Assembly (NCBI GenBank): GCA_947593615.1
Contig: CANQDR010000023.1
Location: 1 to 40,959 of the forward strand
Reading direction: 5' to 3'
Length of the DNA: 40,959 nucleotides
DNA from: an uncultured Clostridia bacterium
GTDB lineage: Bacteria; Bacillota; Clostridia; Oscillospirales; Acutalibacteraceae
Translations under genes and position numbers: made by a program
Shown here: piece by piece, positions 1 through 9,519 of the stretch
Layout of the letters: each line of letters opens with the position of its first letter
Numbering within the stretch: position 1 is the stretch's first letter
The notes under the pieces: model-generated
Seen by the model: only the letters and a program-made list of their open reading frames with translations
Databases searched by the model: none
What the model was told of the DNA's origin: nothing

Positions 1-3000
1 TCAAAGCCTGCATTTTCAAGCATATTATAGCCGTTGGCTACTCCGTATTCTTCAAGCTGTATCCCGTCAAAATATGCTGTGCCTGTTGATTTTCTGAGTG
101 CAAGGTTGATTCTTGTTTTGGATGAGTTTTCGGGAATTGTAAATGTTGTGCTTACTCTGTGCCATCCGCCGTCAACTGTTGATGTTGTATTATTATCAAC
201 ATAGTCAGAGTGGAAAGTTTTTGACGTTCCGTCTGAATTGAACGACTCGGCACACAAAAAGGCTCCGCTTGTGTTTACTGTACCGTTTGTTAAGCCTGTT
301 GTCTTAATGTAGCCTGACAGTGTGTATGTGTGTCCCGGCAAAAGAACAGAATTACTGAAATCCTGATATACTCTGCCTCTTGAGTCATCAGTGTATGAGG
401 TAACGTTAATTTTCATAGATTTCTTGCCGAAATACTTTTGTGAGCTGTCAAATGACGTTGTAAAATTATTTGTGCCGCACCATGCCGCAGCAGTCCAGTT
501 TGCGGTTGCCTCCATACTGGAGTTTTTAATTAAGTTTACAGGGTTTGAGCCTGTTGAATATTCCGTGCTGACACGGTTTAGCTGTTTGATGTTTTCTGCT
601 GTTGAGTTCTTAACTCCATCGGTATATTTATATACAGAAGCTCCCAAATCGCGGTTGGTCGTATTGCTTTTTACTGAAACAGTTCTGCCGAACTCATCAA
701 ACTGGTAGGTGGATGTAAGGTCATCAGAGTTGCCTCCGATTCCGTCTGCTCCGTAAGTTTTTATTACTGTTGTATTATACTTAGTTCTGTCAAATGTTAT
801 TTTCTGTCCTTTTGTACCGCTTGTTCCATATTCCTGAATGGAGCTTACTTTTTTGCCTGATGTTGATGACGTGTAAGCAAATTCAACCTTATATCCGTCA
901 ACATCTTTAACGGTTTTCAGCGAGCCCTCAGAATCATATGTGAATTCAATATGTGTTCCGTTGGGATAATTGATTCTGATTAATTTTCCGTTATCCTCAT
1001 ATTTGTATTCGGTTTTGCGTCCCGCAGGATCAATTATGTAGCGTAAATACTGACTGGTACTTCCGGGCGTCGTCTGGAATAAGATTTTATTGCCGCTTCC
1101 GTCTGTAACAGATTGTATTGTATTTGTTCCTGTGTAGTTGAGCTTTACTTTATTCCCATTGGAATCTACTGTACTGTCTAATCTGCCGGTATAAATGAAA
1201 TTGAGTTTATTACCCTTATCATCACTTATTACATATCTTTCATAGGTACTACTGCTGTTTATAGTCAGCTCAAGCCCTAATCCGTCTTCATCGAGATACT
1301 TGGTTTTACCGTTTTCAGTCTTTTTATAAAAGTAATGGTCTGTTCCGTCTTCATCAGTATATACATAAGGATAATTTGTTTTTGCATCACCCGTCAATCC
1401 AAATTGGTCAGATGTAAGCAAATTTTGATGAATATTTAAACGCCATCCCCGACCTACATACGGGGTTGCAAAATTAAATTTTACATCTGCCATATATCCA
1501 TTGTAAACATGCTGAATTGACGCCGGTGCATATCCGCTTGCAGTCGCCGCGTCCGAAGCGGCAAACACAAGGTTGCCGGAGTAATCATTGATATATGCAG
1601 TTCCTGCCGTGCCTACGGAAAAACTTGAATATGTCCAGTAGTCCTCAAGACCTTTGTTGTTTCTGTAAACAATTGAAAATAACGGTCTTGGGGTTGTTGA
1701 TTCAGGATAGTTTGCTGATGCAAAGGTGGCACATTGCGCTGCGTCAGCTTCATTTTCAACTTTGAGCATAATTCCATTGTTGCTTTCACCGTTGTACCAG
1801 CGTTTCATACATGATGTAATATCCCAGTCATACCATCCGCGTTTAGTATTTTCATCAAATGTTTCATAATCAACTACATTTGAATTGTAAGAAGGCTGTT
1901 TGTTCCATGTAATTGAACTTTGTGACCAACTACTGTTGATATAGTATGCACTTATATTCATATCATCATAGAAATTTTCGTTGCAAAGTCCCATATTAAG
2001 GTATGCTTTGACTATCATATCACCTTTATTTAATGCCGGAAGTGACTTGATTTTATAATATGTACGATATGTACCCAGACCAAAGGTTCCAACATTTACT
2101 GTGCCAGTGTATCCCGTATTACTGCCGAAACCATATGATGTATTTGGATTAGATGAGTCAACAAAAGAACATTCTGCCTGCTGCCAATTTTGGCTTGTGG
2201 TAAATGTTGGATCTATTTTAACAGGGAATGTTCTCTCTGAAGAATCAATCCACTCTTTATCTGCCGTTAGTTTTACAGTAAGCTTGCCGTTCTTTTGACT
2301 TACTATTTCTAAGGACAACTGCAGGCTTGTCATTCCTTTTGCATCTGTCATATATGGTGCTTCAATGGCATAAACAACGTCATTATCTTTATTTACAAGC
2401 TCTATTACTTTATCATTTTTTTGAACAGCTTTTAGATTGCTGAATTTGTATTGAATTTCATATTCTGAATTTGCATTTTTATTCTTCAAAATAATATTTT
2501 CTTTTATTCCCAAAGGAGTAACTAAGCATTGTAAATCAGTATTGTTGTATATTTCTTCATACAATGTTTCTGAAATCAGGTTTTTTCTCGCGAGGAACTT
2601 ATCGTCACCGGTTAGTTCCTCATTATTTTCAATAATTTTAGCTGTACTTTTGTTTGTTTTATCGTAACCCCAACTAACCTGATAATTTTCAAACTTAATT
2701 TTTATCATATTGTTAAGTTTTGATTTTTTTGAAAGCTTAACATCGATATTACTGTTTTTGTTTTCATACTCCGGCTCTGTTATTTCTGCTTCATCGGGAG
2801 AAGATACCGAGGATTCGGATTCTGTAAGAGTCATAGTATTATCATAGTCCTCCCATTCATTATCCGCATTTTTATAATGAACGGGATATTCATACTGAGC
2901 TGCCACAGTACTTCCATCACTCATCCTGAAATACTTAGTATATTCTTCTCTTGATGATGTAATTTCACTTAAAATAACTGCCTCAGCTTCATCTTCCACA

Positions 3001-3131
3001 TAGTCATATATTCCTTCTGATGACTCAGAAGAAATATTAATTGCAGAAGCTTGAATTGGATAGGTAAATGTAATGCTGACAGCTAAAACCATAGCTATAA
3101 AAGCCATCATTATTTTTGATATGTTCTTCAT
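1..3131 (-). CDS. Secreted DNRLRE/RHS-repeat protein with carbohydrate-binding module (partial, runs off left edge)
   Basis: An uninterrupted minus-strand frame of 1043 codons starts at ATG 3131, behind a GAGGTGG ribosome-binding site, and continues past base 1. The N-terminus is a signal peptide (MKNISKIMMAF..., cut near IQASA). About 270 residues of beta-rich sequence follow. A DNRLRE-type domain comes next at roughly residues 300-480 (YRTYYKIKSLP, WNKQPSYNS, YDWDITSCMKRWYNG). Then come RHS/YD-like repeats (GNKLNFIYTGRLDSTVDSNG, YLRYIIDPAGRKTEYKYEDN, IEFTYDSEGSLKTVKDVDG), and near the left edge a CBM4/9-like jelly-roll (NLIKNSSME, VLLPGHTYTLSGYIKTTG, AYFDGIQLEEYG). In known relatives (WapA/RHS proteins) the shell encloses a variable C-terminal toxin or ligand. 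Here that end lies outside the window, so adhesin, glycan-binding and contact-dependent toxin roles all remain possible. Confidence 0.85.
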   Translation of the reverse strand, partial: MKNISKIMMAFIAMVLAVSITFTYPIQASAINISSESSEGIYDYVEDEAEAVILSEITSSREEYTKYFRMSDGSTVAAQYEYPVHYKNADNEWEDYDNTMTLTESESSVSSPDEAEITEPEYENKNSNIDVKLSKKSKLNNMIKIKFENYQVSWGYDKTNKSTAKIIENNEELTGDDKFLARKNLISETLYEEIYNNTDLQCLVTPLGIKENIILKNKNANSEYEIQYKFSNLKAVQKNDKVIELVNKDNDVVYAIEAPYMTDAKGMTSLQLSLEIVSQKNGKLTVKLTADKEWIDSSERTFPVKIDPTFTTSQNWQQAECSFVDSSNPNTSYGFGSNTGYTGTVNVGTFGLGTYRTYYKIKSLPALNKGDMIVKAYLNMGLCNENFYDDMNISAYYINSSWSQSSITWNKQPSYNSNVVDYETFDENTKRGWYDWDITSCMKRWYNGESNNGIMLKVENEADAAQCATFASANYPESTTPRPLFSIVYRNNKGLEDYWTYSSFSVGTAGTAYINDYSGNLVFAASDAATASGYAPASIQHVYNGYMADVKFNFATPYVGRGWRLNIHQNLLTSDQFGLTGDAKTNYPYVYTDEDGTDHYFYKKTENGKTKYLDEDGLGLELTINSSSTYERYVISDDKGNKLNFIYTGRLDSTVDSNGNKVKLNYTGTNTIQSVTDGSGNKILFQTTPGSTSQYLRYIIDPAGRKTEYKYEDNGKLIRINYPNGTHIEFTYDSEGSLKTVKDVDGYKVEFAYTSSTSGKKVSSIQEYGTSGTKGQKITFDRTKYNTTVIKTYGADGIGGNSDDLTSTYQFDEFGRTVSVKSNTTNRDLGASVYKYTDGVKNSTAENIKQLNRVSTEYSTGSNPVNLIKNSSMEATANWTAAAWCGTNNFTTSFDSSQKYFGKKSMKINVTSYTDDSRGRVYQDFSNSVLLPGHTYTLSGYIKTTGLTNGTVNTSGAFLCAESFNSDGTSKTFHSDYVDNNTTSTVDGGWHRVSTTFTIPENSSKTRINLALRKSTGTAYFDGIQLEEYGVANGYNMLENAGF

Positions 3132-3611
3132 AGTTCCACCTCATAATTTTTATTTGTTTAGCAAAATAGTAGATAGTACTTTAATTGTACATTGGAATTA
3201 CCCCCTTTTTTTGCGCACTCGCCGTTTGTAAATTATATGAAATTTCTTTCAAGCCTATCGGCATGGCAAAATATATAACAAATGTTCTATGAAATTTAAA
3301 AAGCATTTTTCGGCAAACATAAAAAATCTTTGCAAATGTCTTTGAACAAAGTATCATAAACAATTTTAGGGAAATTTGTTAAAAGATAATAGAAGAATAA
3401 TTGGAGTGATTTTTATAAGTTACATAAATTATTATAAAAAACAAATAAAATAATTGCGAAAAATATGAAATTTTGCGTTATATTAAATAAATATACCTTT
3501 ATGTGACATATTGTAACATTATATTGTATTAAAATCAAGAGAGGGAAAAGCAATTAACAGTAATTCTGAAGTAGATCATAGCAAATAAAGTGGACATAAA
3601 AACAAGGAAAA
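3132..3611. other. AT-rich intergenic region without a convincing gene
   Basis: This stretch lies between the divergently transcribed surface-protein gene and the transposase remnant. It is very AT-rich, with many short homopolymers. The only open frame of note is a 60-codon minus-strand frame at 3181-3363. It has no good ribosome-binding site and an unremarkable composition, so I do not call it. The leader and promoter of the leftward gene must lie near 3140-3230, but I cannot fix a clear -35/-10 pair. Confidence 0.5.
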
Positions 3612-3842
3612 TCAGATAAAATAAAGCTGTTCAGCTTGATTAGGATACAAGCCGTTATTATGAGAATTAGGTCTAAAAGAGTTGCAGAAACCATTTATAT
3701 ATTCAAAAAGGCTGATGTTTAATTCCTGAAAAGAAAAATAAGATTTTCTTTCAGCTTCTTCCTTTTTTAATACTTGAAAAAGTACTCCATAACAGCGTTG
3801 TCAGGGCTTTTGGCGCTCTCATTGTTACCTTTCGCGCAAAAA
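3612..3842 (-). mobile_element. IS3-family transposase (orfB) C-terminal remnant
   Basis: Read on the minus strand, about 3765-3840 gives KGNNESAKSPDNAVMEYFFK. This matches the conserved end of the IS3-family DDE catalytic domain (typically KGNCYDNAVMESFFSTLK), including the third catalytic residue, Glu in VME. After a one-base frame change near 3769-3772 it continues as LKKEEAERKSYFSFQELN, then FEYINGFCNSFRP and NNGLYPNQAEQLYF, and stops at 3612. Only the last 70 or so residues remain. The upstream RNase H-fold part and orfA are missing, and I could not identify terminal inverted repeats. It is a dead fragment next to the broken peptidase gene. Confidence 0.75.
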
Positions 3843-3962
3843 CATTGCTTTTATAAAAGTCATATGCTAAAATAGCCAATTGAGATAGGATTAATTGGAT
3901 AAGTTATCTTTTTATAACTTTTCATTAATAATCTATAAATTAATTGTATAAGGAGAGACGCT

Positions 3963-4468
3963 ATGAAAAACAAGTTTTTACAAATGTCTGTAAGTGTGTT
4001 GATCGTGCTGCTCATGACATTCTATCCGTTATCAGGATTTGCAGCAGCGTACAATAGTGACAGTGTTCAAAATGACACTAATCCGGTGGCATTGAAGATC
4101 TCAATAATGACTATGACGACCTGATAGCACCAATCAATGAGGAATACCTTGAATATGTTGATAATCCGGAAAAGTATGACGGAGCTGTTCCGTCAATGCT
4201 TGATTTAAGCCATCTTGACAAGAACTACGCAGACAGCATTGCGGCTGATGTGACTGCGCTGCCGGAAAGCTATGACCTGCGTGATTACGGCAAAGCGCCG
4301 GCAGTAAGAGATCAGGGGGTTTATGGAACCTGCTGGGCATTTGCTTCCACATCTTCAACTGCCTCAGGGCTTTTGAAGCAATTTCCTACAATTTCTTTCT
4401 CACCTGCTCATCTCAATTGGTTTACCTATAGCGGAAATATAGAATCGGAGATATATGGAGATATATAA
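3963..4468 (+). pseudogene. Peptidase fragment 1: signal peptide, propeptide and catalytic Cys
   Basis: Frame 3 runs from ATG 3963 to the stop at 4122-4124. The homologous reading moves to frame 2 near 4085 (GGIEDLNNDYDDLIAPINEE) and stops at 4466-4468. It contains ESYDLRDYGKAPAVRDQG, with the oxyanion-hole Gln, followed by YGTCWAFAS with the catalytic Cys. The propeptide-like stretch upstream ends in LPESYDLRDYG, the usual start of mature clostridial C1A domains. The fragment lacks His and Asn and so cannot be an active peptidase on its own. Confidence 0.7.
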
Positions 4469-4475
4469 TTATTAA

Positions 4476-6641
4476 ATTGATGATTTTGAACAGAGAGATA
4501 GTAATATATTTAATATGGGAGGAAATGATTACTTTTCTACTGCCTGTATGGCAGCATGGAAAGGTCCTGTTTTGTCCGAAAAGCTTCCGTACAGTTATAT
4601 TAAGGAATATAATAAAGATTTTTCATCCTTTGAAAGTATGCGTTATAATTCCGACTATCATTTTCAGGATGCCTTATTTTTACCGGCTTCTACAGGCAAT
4701 AATGACGGCGGCTCAAATCGGGACATAATAAAAAGCGTTTTGCTTGATTACGGTTGTTTGACAATAAACTTTAATAGTTCAGACGAATATTATAATAACG
4801 AAACAAATTCGCATTATTGTCCTATTGAAAGTGAAAGTGATCATGGAGTATTGATTGTGGGCTGGGATGATAATTATCCGAAAGAAAATTTTAAAGAAGA
4901 CAACCGTCCCCAAAATGACGGTGCATGGCTCATACAGAACAGCTGGGGAACAAGATATTGCGACGGAGGTTATTTCTGGCTGTCATATGAAGATAAAAGT
5001 ATACACTATATCTCCTCCTTTCAGCTTGAAGCGGCTGACAATTATACCAAAAACTATCAGTATGATATAACGGGCTGGAACACATCTATATCTGCTGACA
5101 GTTTTTATAGTTCGGACCAGGCAAGCAAAACAGCCTATGAGGCAAATATTTTTACTTCAGAGGGCGATGAACAGCTTGAAGCGGTTTCGTTTTACACAAC
5201 AGATGTCGATACTCAGTATCAAATAAGTGTTTATACGGATTCATCAGCTGAAAATCCTTGTTCAGGTAAGTTGGCTTATTCGGGTAGAACTGGATATGAA
5301 CCTTATGCAGGATACCATACAATAGAGCTTGAAAGTCCGGTTAAGTTAAAGAAGGATACAACCTTTACGGTTGTTGTAAAACTGACAAATTCCGAATATG
5401 CTTATCCTGTAGCTGTCAGTGCTTCAATTACTGATGTAAAAAAAGAAAATCTTAAATATTCGGGCTTTGGCAAAGAAAGTTTTGTAAGTGCAGATGGAAA
5501 AAACTGGACTGATGTTGTTGACTATTCTTCTTATTTAGATGATAATAGCGATTATAGTCATCTTATTGTAAGCAACGTTTGTATAAAAGCATTTACTAAT
5601 CCTTTGGCACCTGATGGAGAAGCGGTTTCAAATGTACGGTTTTCGTTGCTTGAAGGACCTGTTGCGCTTGGCTCAGAGCTTAATCTTGAGGGCGTACAGA
5701 CAATTAATTATCAGATTGACGGCGGTGCAGTTCAGACCTACAATGGCGCGATCACTATTGACAGACCCTGCACAATTACCGCATGGGGAGTTGAAAACGG
5801 CAAGCTTGGCAATAAGGTGAGCCGTACATATACAGCTGCCTCGGCTCAGCTAAATGAGTTGATAGTTGACGACGGCAATTCCAAGAGCAATGTTGAAATA
5901 AGCTCCGATAAAACAGGCGAAATTAGTGTTGTCAAACCGGCTTCAATAAGATTATGCCCGCGCAGTTCAGATACAATAAAGATTGACGGCAAAACGATTG
6001 CGTCTGATGAATGGTCGGAAGAGTTTACTTTATCGGAGAATGAAGAAAGCAAGGAAATAAAAATTGAAGTTTCGGGTGAAGGAAAAACTTCTTCAACATA
6101 TGTTATAAAAATTGTCGGCAATAAAGGCAAACTTAAAGAAATAAATTTTGATTATGACACTGAAACTATCAAATTTGATGAAAATCTTTATCAGGTATTT
6201 GATAAAGCTGGAAATGAAATATTCAGCGACGGCTCTGTATCGGATTATTCGGTGACAGATGATTTTTATTCGGATCCGGAGCAATTTAGTGTTAGGGATA
6301 AGAAAACCGGCAGTCTGCTTGGATATGTCAATGTTCCAATGAGACAAAGCGCCCCTGTTTTGAGCATGGTTTTTAACGATGAGACAAGCTATGAATCATT
6401 TGACAGCAGCACCGTATGGAGCAGCAGCAAAGACGGTTTTAAGGAGATACACATCTGCACGGGTGAACAACTTAAACTTGAAGCAGGTATAACATATCGT
6501 TTATGGAAACCGGCAAATAAAGATTACGGCTTTGCTTCCGAAATATCTATCACTGATGTTGCAGAAAGGCCCCAGGCGCCTAAGCCTGAGGCGGAGATTA
6601 TCAAAGCTAACTATGTAAAGCAAAGAGATAAAAGGCTGTGA
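4476..6641 (+). pseudogene. Peptidase fragment 2: catalytic His/Asn, lectin-like and beta-sandwich domains
   Basis: This is the longest open segment. It is open from 4476; the first ATG is 4515 (MGGNDYFSTACMAAWKGPV), which has no good ribosome-binding site. SDHGVLIVGWDDNYP supplies the papain His, and GAWLIQNSWGTRYCDGGYFW supplies the Asn. Next comes a lectin-like domain of the type that follows C1 peptidases in clostridia (ANIFTSEGDEQLEAVSFYT, QISVYTDSS, YHTIELESPVKLKKDTTFTV). After it are chitobiase-C-like and cadherin-like beta-sandwich segments (INYQIDGGAVQTYNGAITID, LNELIVDDGN, SSTYVIKIVG). The frame ends at 6641 in the middle of an Fn3-like repeat. An automatic annotation would probably call this a stand-alone gene; the missing Cys half argues against that. 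Confidence 0.7.
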
Positions 6642-7722
6642 GTACAGTATTGCAGGAGAAGATCAGTGGCAGGACAATTCTGATTTCTATGATCTGGACA
6701 TTAATACTGAGTACACATTTGAAGTTAGGGTTAAAGGTGATTATGATGACACTGAAGGCGAAACAGATCCACTTTATACAAAGCTGCATTTTGCTTCAGA
6801 AACTGCCACTATCACATTAACTACTACGGAAGGAATTATAGTTCCCTGTAAATATAGATATCACGGACAGGAATTTATTGAATTTAATGGTTTCATATCA
6901 TTGCAAGAAGGAAAAAATGAAATCAATATAATAAACGATCTTCCTATGTTAAACGGATGTGTTCTGGCTGACCGTCAGGAAGAGGTTATCACCGTAAACG
7001 TATCGGAAGTAAACGGTGAGCTTGTACCTGACAAGGAAATTGTTATTGATGTAGAAATGGTTAATTATGACGATGACGGCAATGAAATACCGGTATTTGC
7101 TGAAGATTATAAATATACGGTAACCTATTGGAATGCCGATGATCTTACCCAGATGATTGACAGACAAAAGTGTTCGTTTTCTGTTCCTTTCCAAGTGGAC
7201 AACGATGACTTATCAATACCCGAGGGCTATGTTTTAGTCGATGAAATCGATCCGCAATTCGGCTTTGGTCCGTTGTTGATTTCTTATGATGGAGTTTGGA
7301 GGGCTTATAACAATAAAATAAGTCTGGCGGTTCGCAAAGCTGAGGAGCCGTCAACTGAGCCGTCGACAGAGAATCCGACAGCGCCTTCGACTGATCCCTC
7401 AACTGAGCCGTCGACAGAGAATCCGACAGCGCCTTCGACTGATCCCTCAACCGAGCCATCGACAGAAAATCCGACAGAGCCTTCGATAGATACATCAGCA
7501 GATGGTTCTGCAACCGCGCCTACAGAGATGAATAACGGAGAGTCAAACAAACCGACAGATGCAACAAGTTCGACGGCAGTTTCAGAAACTCAAAACAAGA
7601 CAAATGCGGCAAAAGACAGCGGCGGAAGTGTTCAGACAGGTGATTCTTCTATGGCGATTGCGGTACTCATCATTCTTATATCAGCGGCTACCGTATATTG
7701 TGCTTACAGACGCAGGACATAA
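6619..7722 (+). pseudogene. Peptidase fragment 3: Fn3-like repeat, PST-rich linker and wall-anchor tail
   Basis: Frame 1 is open from 6619. It restores the interrupted repeat (KGCEYSIAGEDQWQDN, LDINTEYTFEVRVKGDYDD); the first ATG-type start inside it is at about 6901. The rest is a beta-rich surface domain, a Pro/Ser/Thr linker with a 48-base repeat, a Thr/Ser-rich stretch, then GGSVQTGDSSMAIAVLIILI and a tail ending YCAYRRRT. This is the layout of a sortase-type signal (motif, hydrophobic span, Arg-rich end) but with QTG in place of LPxTG. The surface end of the ancestral protein is therefore intact in sequence but out of frame with its signal peptide. Confidence 0.7.
7354..7497 (+). repeat. 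48-bp tandem repeat, three copies, coding for a PST-rich wall linker
   Basis: Copies lie at 7354-7401, 7402-7449 and 7450-7497. The first two are identical and the third has diverged. Each encodes the 16-residue unit TEPSTENPTAPSTDPS. Such linkers usually span the peptidoglycan in Gram-positive surface proteins. The near-identity of copies 1 and 2 points to recent duplication by slippage or recombination. Confidence 0.85.
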
Positions 7723-7771
7723 TTGATTTAATCGTGCGGCACATTAAAATTAAATTACATTCAATTAAAAC

Positions 7772-7811
7772 AATAACCGGGTAATCCACTCGGGTTACCC
7801 GGTTATTTTAG
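7772..7811 (+). terminator. Rho-independent terminator after the peptidase locus
   Basis: A perfect 13-bp stem (AATAACCGGGTAA at 7772-7784, TTACCCGGTTATT at 7795-7807) with a 10-base loop is followed by TTTA. The stem is symmetric enough to work in both directions. The MATE gene converges on this region from the right. Confidence 0.8.
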
Positions 7812-7934
7812 GGACTTTAAGCAACAGTCCTGCATATTCTAAAGAATTATATAGCTTTATACAATAAGACATTATCAATCATTTTGAAATATTTATTCCA
7901 AAGTGATTTTAATGTTTTTACACTTGATACATAA

Positions 7935-9278
7935 TCAACATTTGGTTTTGAACCTTCTCATAAACAGAAAATATGCTATTACAAGCACGGCTGCGGTTAT
8001 TGCCCAGCTTACAGGATAAACTATCATTAAAGTCAAAAATGTTGGTGATATTTGAAATGCAGTATAAACCCATGTTATGCGGATACCGCAAACACCTGCA
8101 AATGTAATTATGGCAGGTACAAGGGAATATCCGTAACCTCTCATCGAACCCGACATAATTTCCATTACTGCATTTATTGCCTCGGGAGCAAGAATGAAAA
8201 ACAATCTTATAATTCCTACTGCGGCAATCTTTGGGTCATTGTTAAAAATACCCAACAATGGTTTACCGAATAAAAGAATCAAAGCAGATATAACAACAGT
8301 TATTCCAATATTCACAATAAGACTGATTTTTGTAATTTTACGGCATCTTTTAATATTTCCCGCACCATAGTTTTGTCCCACAAATGTCGTGCAGGCCTGA
8401 CCAAATGAATTTATAAGGTAATAAGCTAATATTTCAATATTAAATGCAGCGGATGATGCTGCCATAACTTCTTCACCAAGACTGTTGATTGCCGATTGAA
8501 TACAAATATTTGAAAGAGAAAATACCATGGTTTGCAGTCCGGCAGGCAGACCGATTTTAATAATGGTCTTTAATACAGCGGTGTGAATTTTAATACTTGA
8601 TATTTCCAATTTAATGGCGTCACTGCGGCGCATCAGCATTATAAAAAGCAGTATGGAACTTGTTAAATTGGATAGTACAGTTGCAAGGGCAACGCCATCT
8701 GCATCCATTCCGATAACACATACAAAGAGTAAATTCAAAGCCACATTCAGTATGCCTGAAATAATCAGACACATTAACGGGGTACGGGTATCGCCCTGAC
8801 TTCGAAATATTGCAGATTCAAAGTTGTACAGAAAAATCACTGGCATACCCAAAAGGTATATTTGCAGATATGCAAGAGCCATAGGGAATACATTATCAGG
8901 AACAGACAATAAATGTAACAGCGAAGGAGCGATAAGCTCGCCCAAAATGGTAATGCCTATTCCTCCAATCAGCGAAAATAATATGGATGTGTGAACTACC
9001 TTTTTAATTCCCGTTATATTTTGCTGACCTGTATAGTTAGATATGACTACATTTGCTCCCAATGCAATGCCGACAAATCCGTTTACCAGTAAACCGATGA
9101 TAGGACTGTTGCTGCCAACTGCTGCCATTGCGTTTGCGCCCACATATTGACCGACCACCGCAATGTCGGCAGCATTAAAAAGCTGCTGCAACATTCCTGT
9201 AGCAGCTAACGGCAGAGCAAACAACAGAAGCTTACTTGCAATACTGCCATTTAGCATATCTATATTTTTTTGTTTCAT
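7935..9278 (-). CDS. MATE family multidrug/metabolite exporter
   Basis: A 447-residue polytopic membrane protein of the normal length for MATE antiporters (DinF/NorM fold, two six-helix bundles). The N-terminus MLNGSIASKLLLFALPLAAT, followed by MLQQLFNAADIAVVGQYVG, is the family signature of helix 1. The second half repeats the pattern (IIKIGLPAGLQTMVFSLSNI; AFNIEILAYYLINSFGQACT). MATE proteins exchange Na+ or H+ for cationic drugs or small metabolites at the plasma membrane; the substrate here cannot be read from sequence. It has its own promoter at 9324-9352 and stands alone, divergent from the PAP2 gene and convergent with the peptidase pseudogene. The ribosome-binding site (AGATGAG) is modest. 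Confidence 0.93.
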   Translation of the reverse strand: MKQKNIDMLNGSIASKLLLFALPLAATGMLQQLFNAADIAVVGQYVGANAMAAVGSNSPIIGLLVNGFVGIALGANVVISNYTGQQNITGIKKVVHTSILFSLIGGIGITILGELIAPSLLHLLSVPDNVFPMALAYLQIYLLGMPVIFLYNFESAIFRSQGDTRTPLMCLIISGILNVALNLLFVCVIGMDADGVALATVLSNLTSSILLFIMLMRRSDAIKLEISSIKIHTAVLKTIIKIGLPAGLQTMVFSLSNICIQSAINSLGEEVMAASSAAFNIEILAYYLINSFGQACTTFVGQNYGAGNIKRCRKITKISLIVNIGITVVISALILLFGKPLLGIFNNDPKIAAVGIIRLFFILAPEAINAVMEIMSGSMRGYGYSLVPAIITFAGVCGIRITWVYTAFQISPTFLTLMIVYPVSWAITAAVLVIAYFLFMRRFKTKC

Positions 9279-9323
9279 TTTCTCATCTTCTTCAACAATA
9301 ACTTATATATAAATTATAATTAC

Positions 9324-9352
9324 ATTTTAACACAATTTTTTTGGTTTTACAA
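9324..9352 (-). promoter_or_regulatory. Predicted sigma-A promoter of the MATE gene
   Basis: On the minus strand, -35 TTGTAA (9347-9352), a 17-base spacer, and -10 TAAAAT (9324-9329) preceded by TG in extended -10 position. It lies 46 bases upstream of the ATG. Confidence 0.6.
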
Positions 9353-9470
9353 TTATTACAAATATTCAACATTGTTTTTTACTTACAGGAATAATGTATA
9401 TGACAAGGAGAAACCGGCACTTAATAGAAATGCCGCATGATTAAATTCAGTCTGCGACGTAATAAATTAC

Positions 9471-9498
9471 TTGCAAAATGCAAAATATAGTGTAAAAT
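9471..9498 (+). promoter_or_regulatory. Possible promoter of the PAP2 gene
   Basis: TTGCAA at 9471-9476 and TAAAAT at 9493-9498 with a 16-base spacer, 21 bases before the start codon. The region between the two divergent genes (9279-9519) shows nothing else recognisable. Confidence 0.45.
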
Positions 9499-9519
9499 AT
9501 ATTATATAGGAGGTATTTT

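Larger units (their letters stand above)
3963..7722 (+). pseudogene. Surface C1A papain-like peptidase with wall-anchor tail, broken by three frameshifts
   Basis: This is one ancestral gene of about 1250 codons that now lies in four reading-frame segments. It begins at ATG 3963 behind AAGGAGAG with a signal peptide (MKNKFLQMSVSVL...SGFAAA). The frame changes near 4080-4090, again near 4465-4476 and again near 6619-6639. Read across the junctions, the protein joins sensibly: signal peptide, papain domain with all catalytic residues, lectin-like domain, beta-sandwich domains, PST-rich linker, then QTG tail. All three breaks lie inside conserved folds and no slippery site plus stimulator is visible, so decay is more likely than programmed frameshifting. 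Assembly error is possible, but most genes around it are intact. The IS3 remnant immediately upstream supports a decaying locus. Confidence 0.8.

Noticed and set aside
391..708. 105-codon plus-strand frame
   Set aside because: It is antisense to the large minus-strand RHS-like gene, whose frame is continuous and has clear domains.
3181..3363. 60-codon minus-strand frame in the AT-rich gap
   Set aside because: No ribosome-binding site, no recognisable motif and a biased composition; likely chance.
4080..6640. Programmed ribosomal frameshifting in the peptidase gene
   Set aside because: Three separate breaks occur within folded domains, and no slippery heptamer or downstream stimulator was evident.
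7354..7497. Possible CRISPR-like repeats
   Set aside because: The copies are directly adjacent with no spacers and they encode a regular 16-residue linker.
7145..7550. Two overlapping antisense frames in the PST-repeat region
   Set aside because: Their apparent repeats simply mirror the 48-bp coding repeat on the plus strand.
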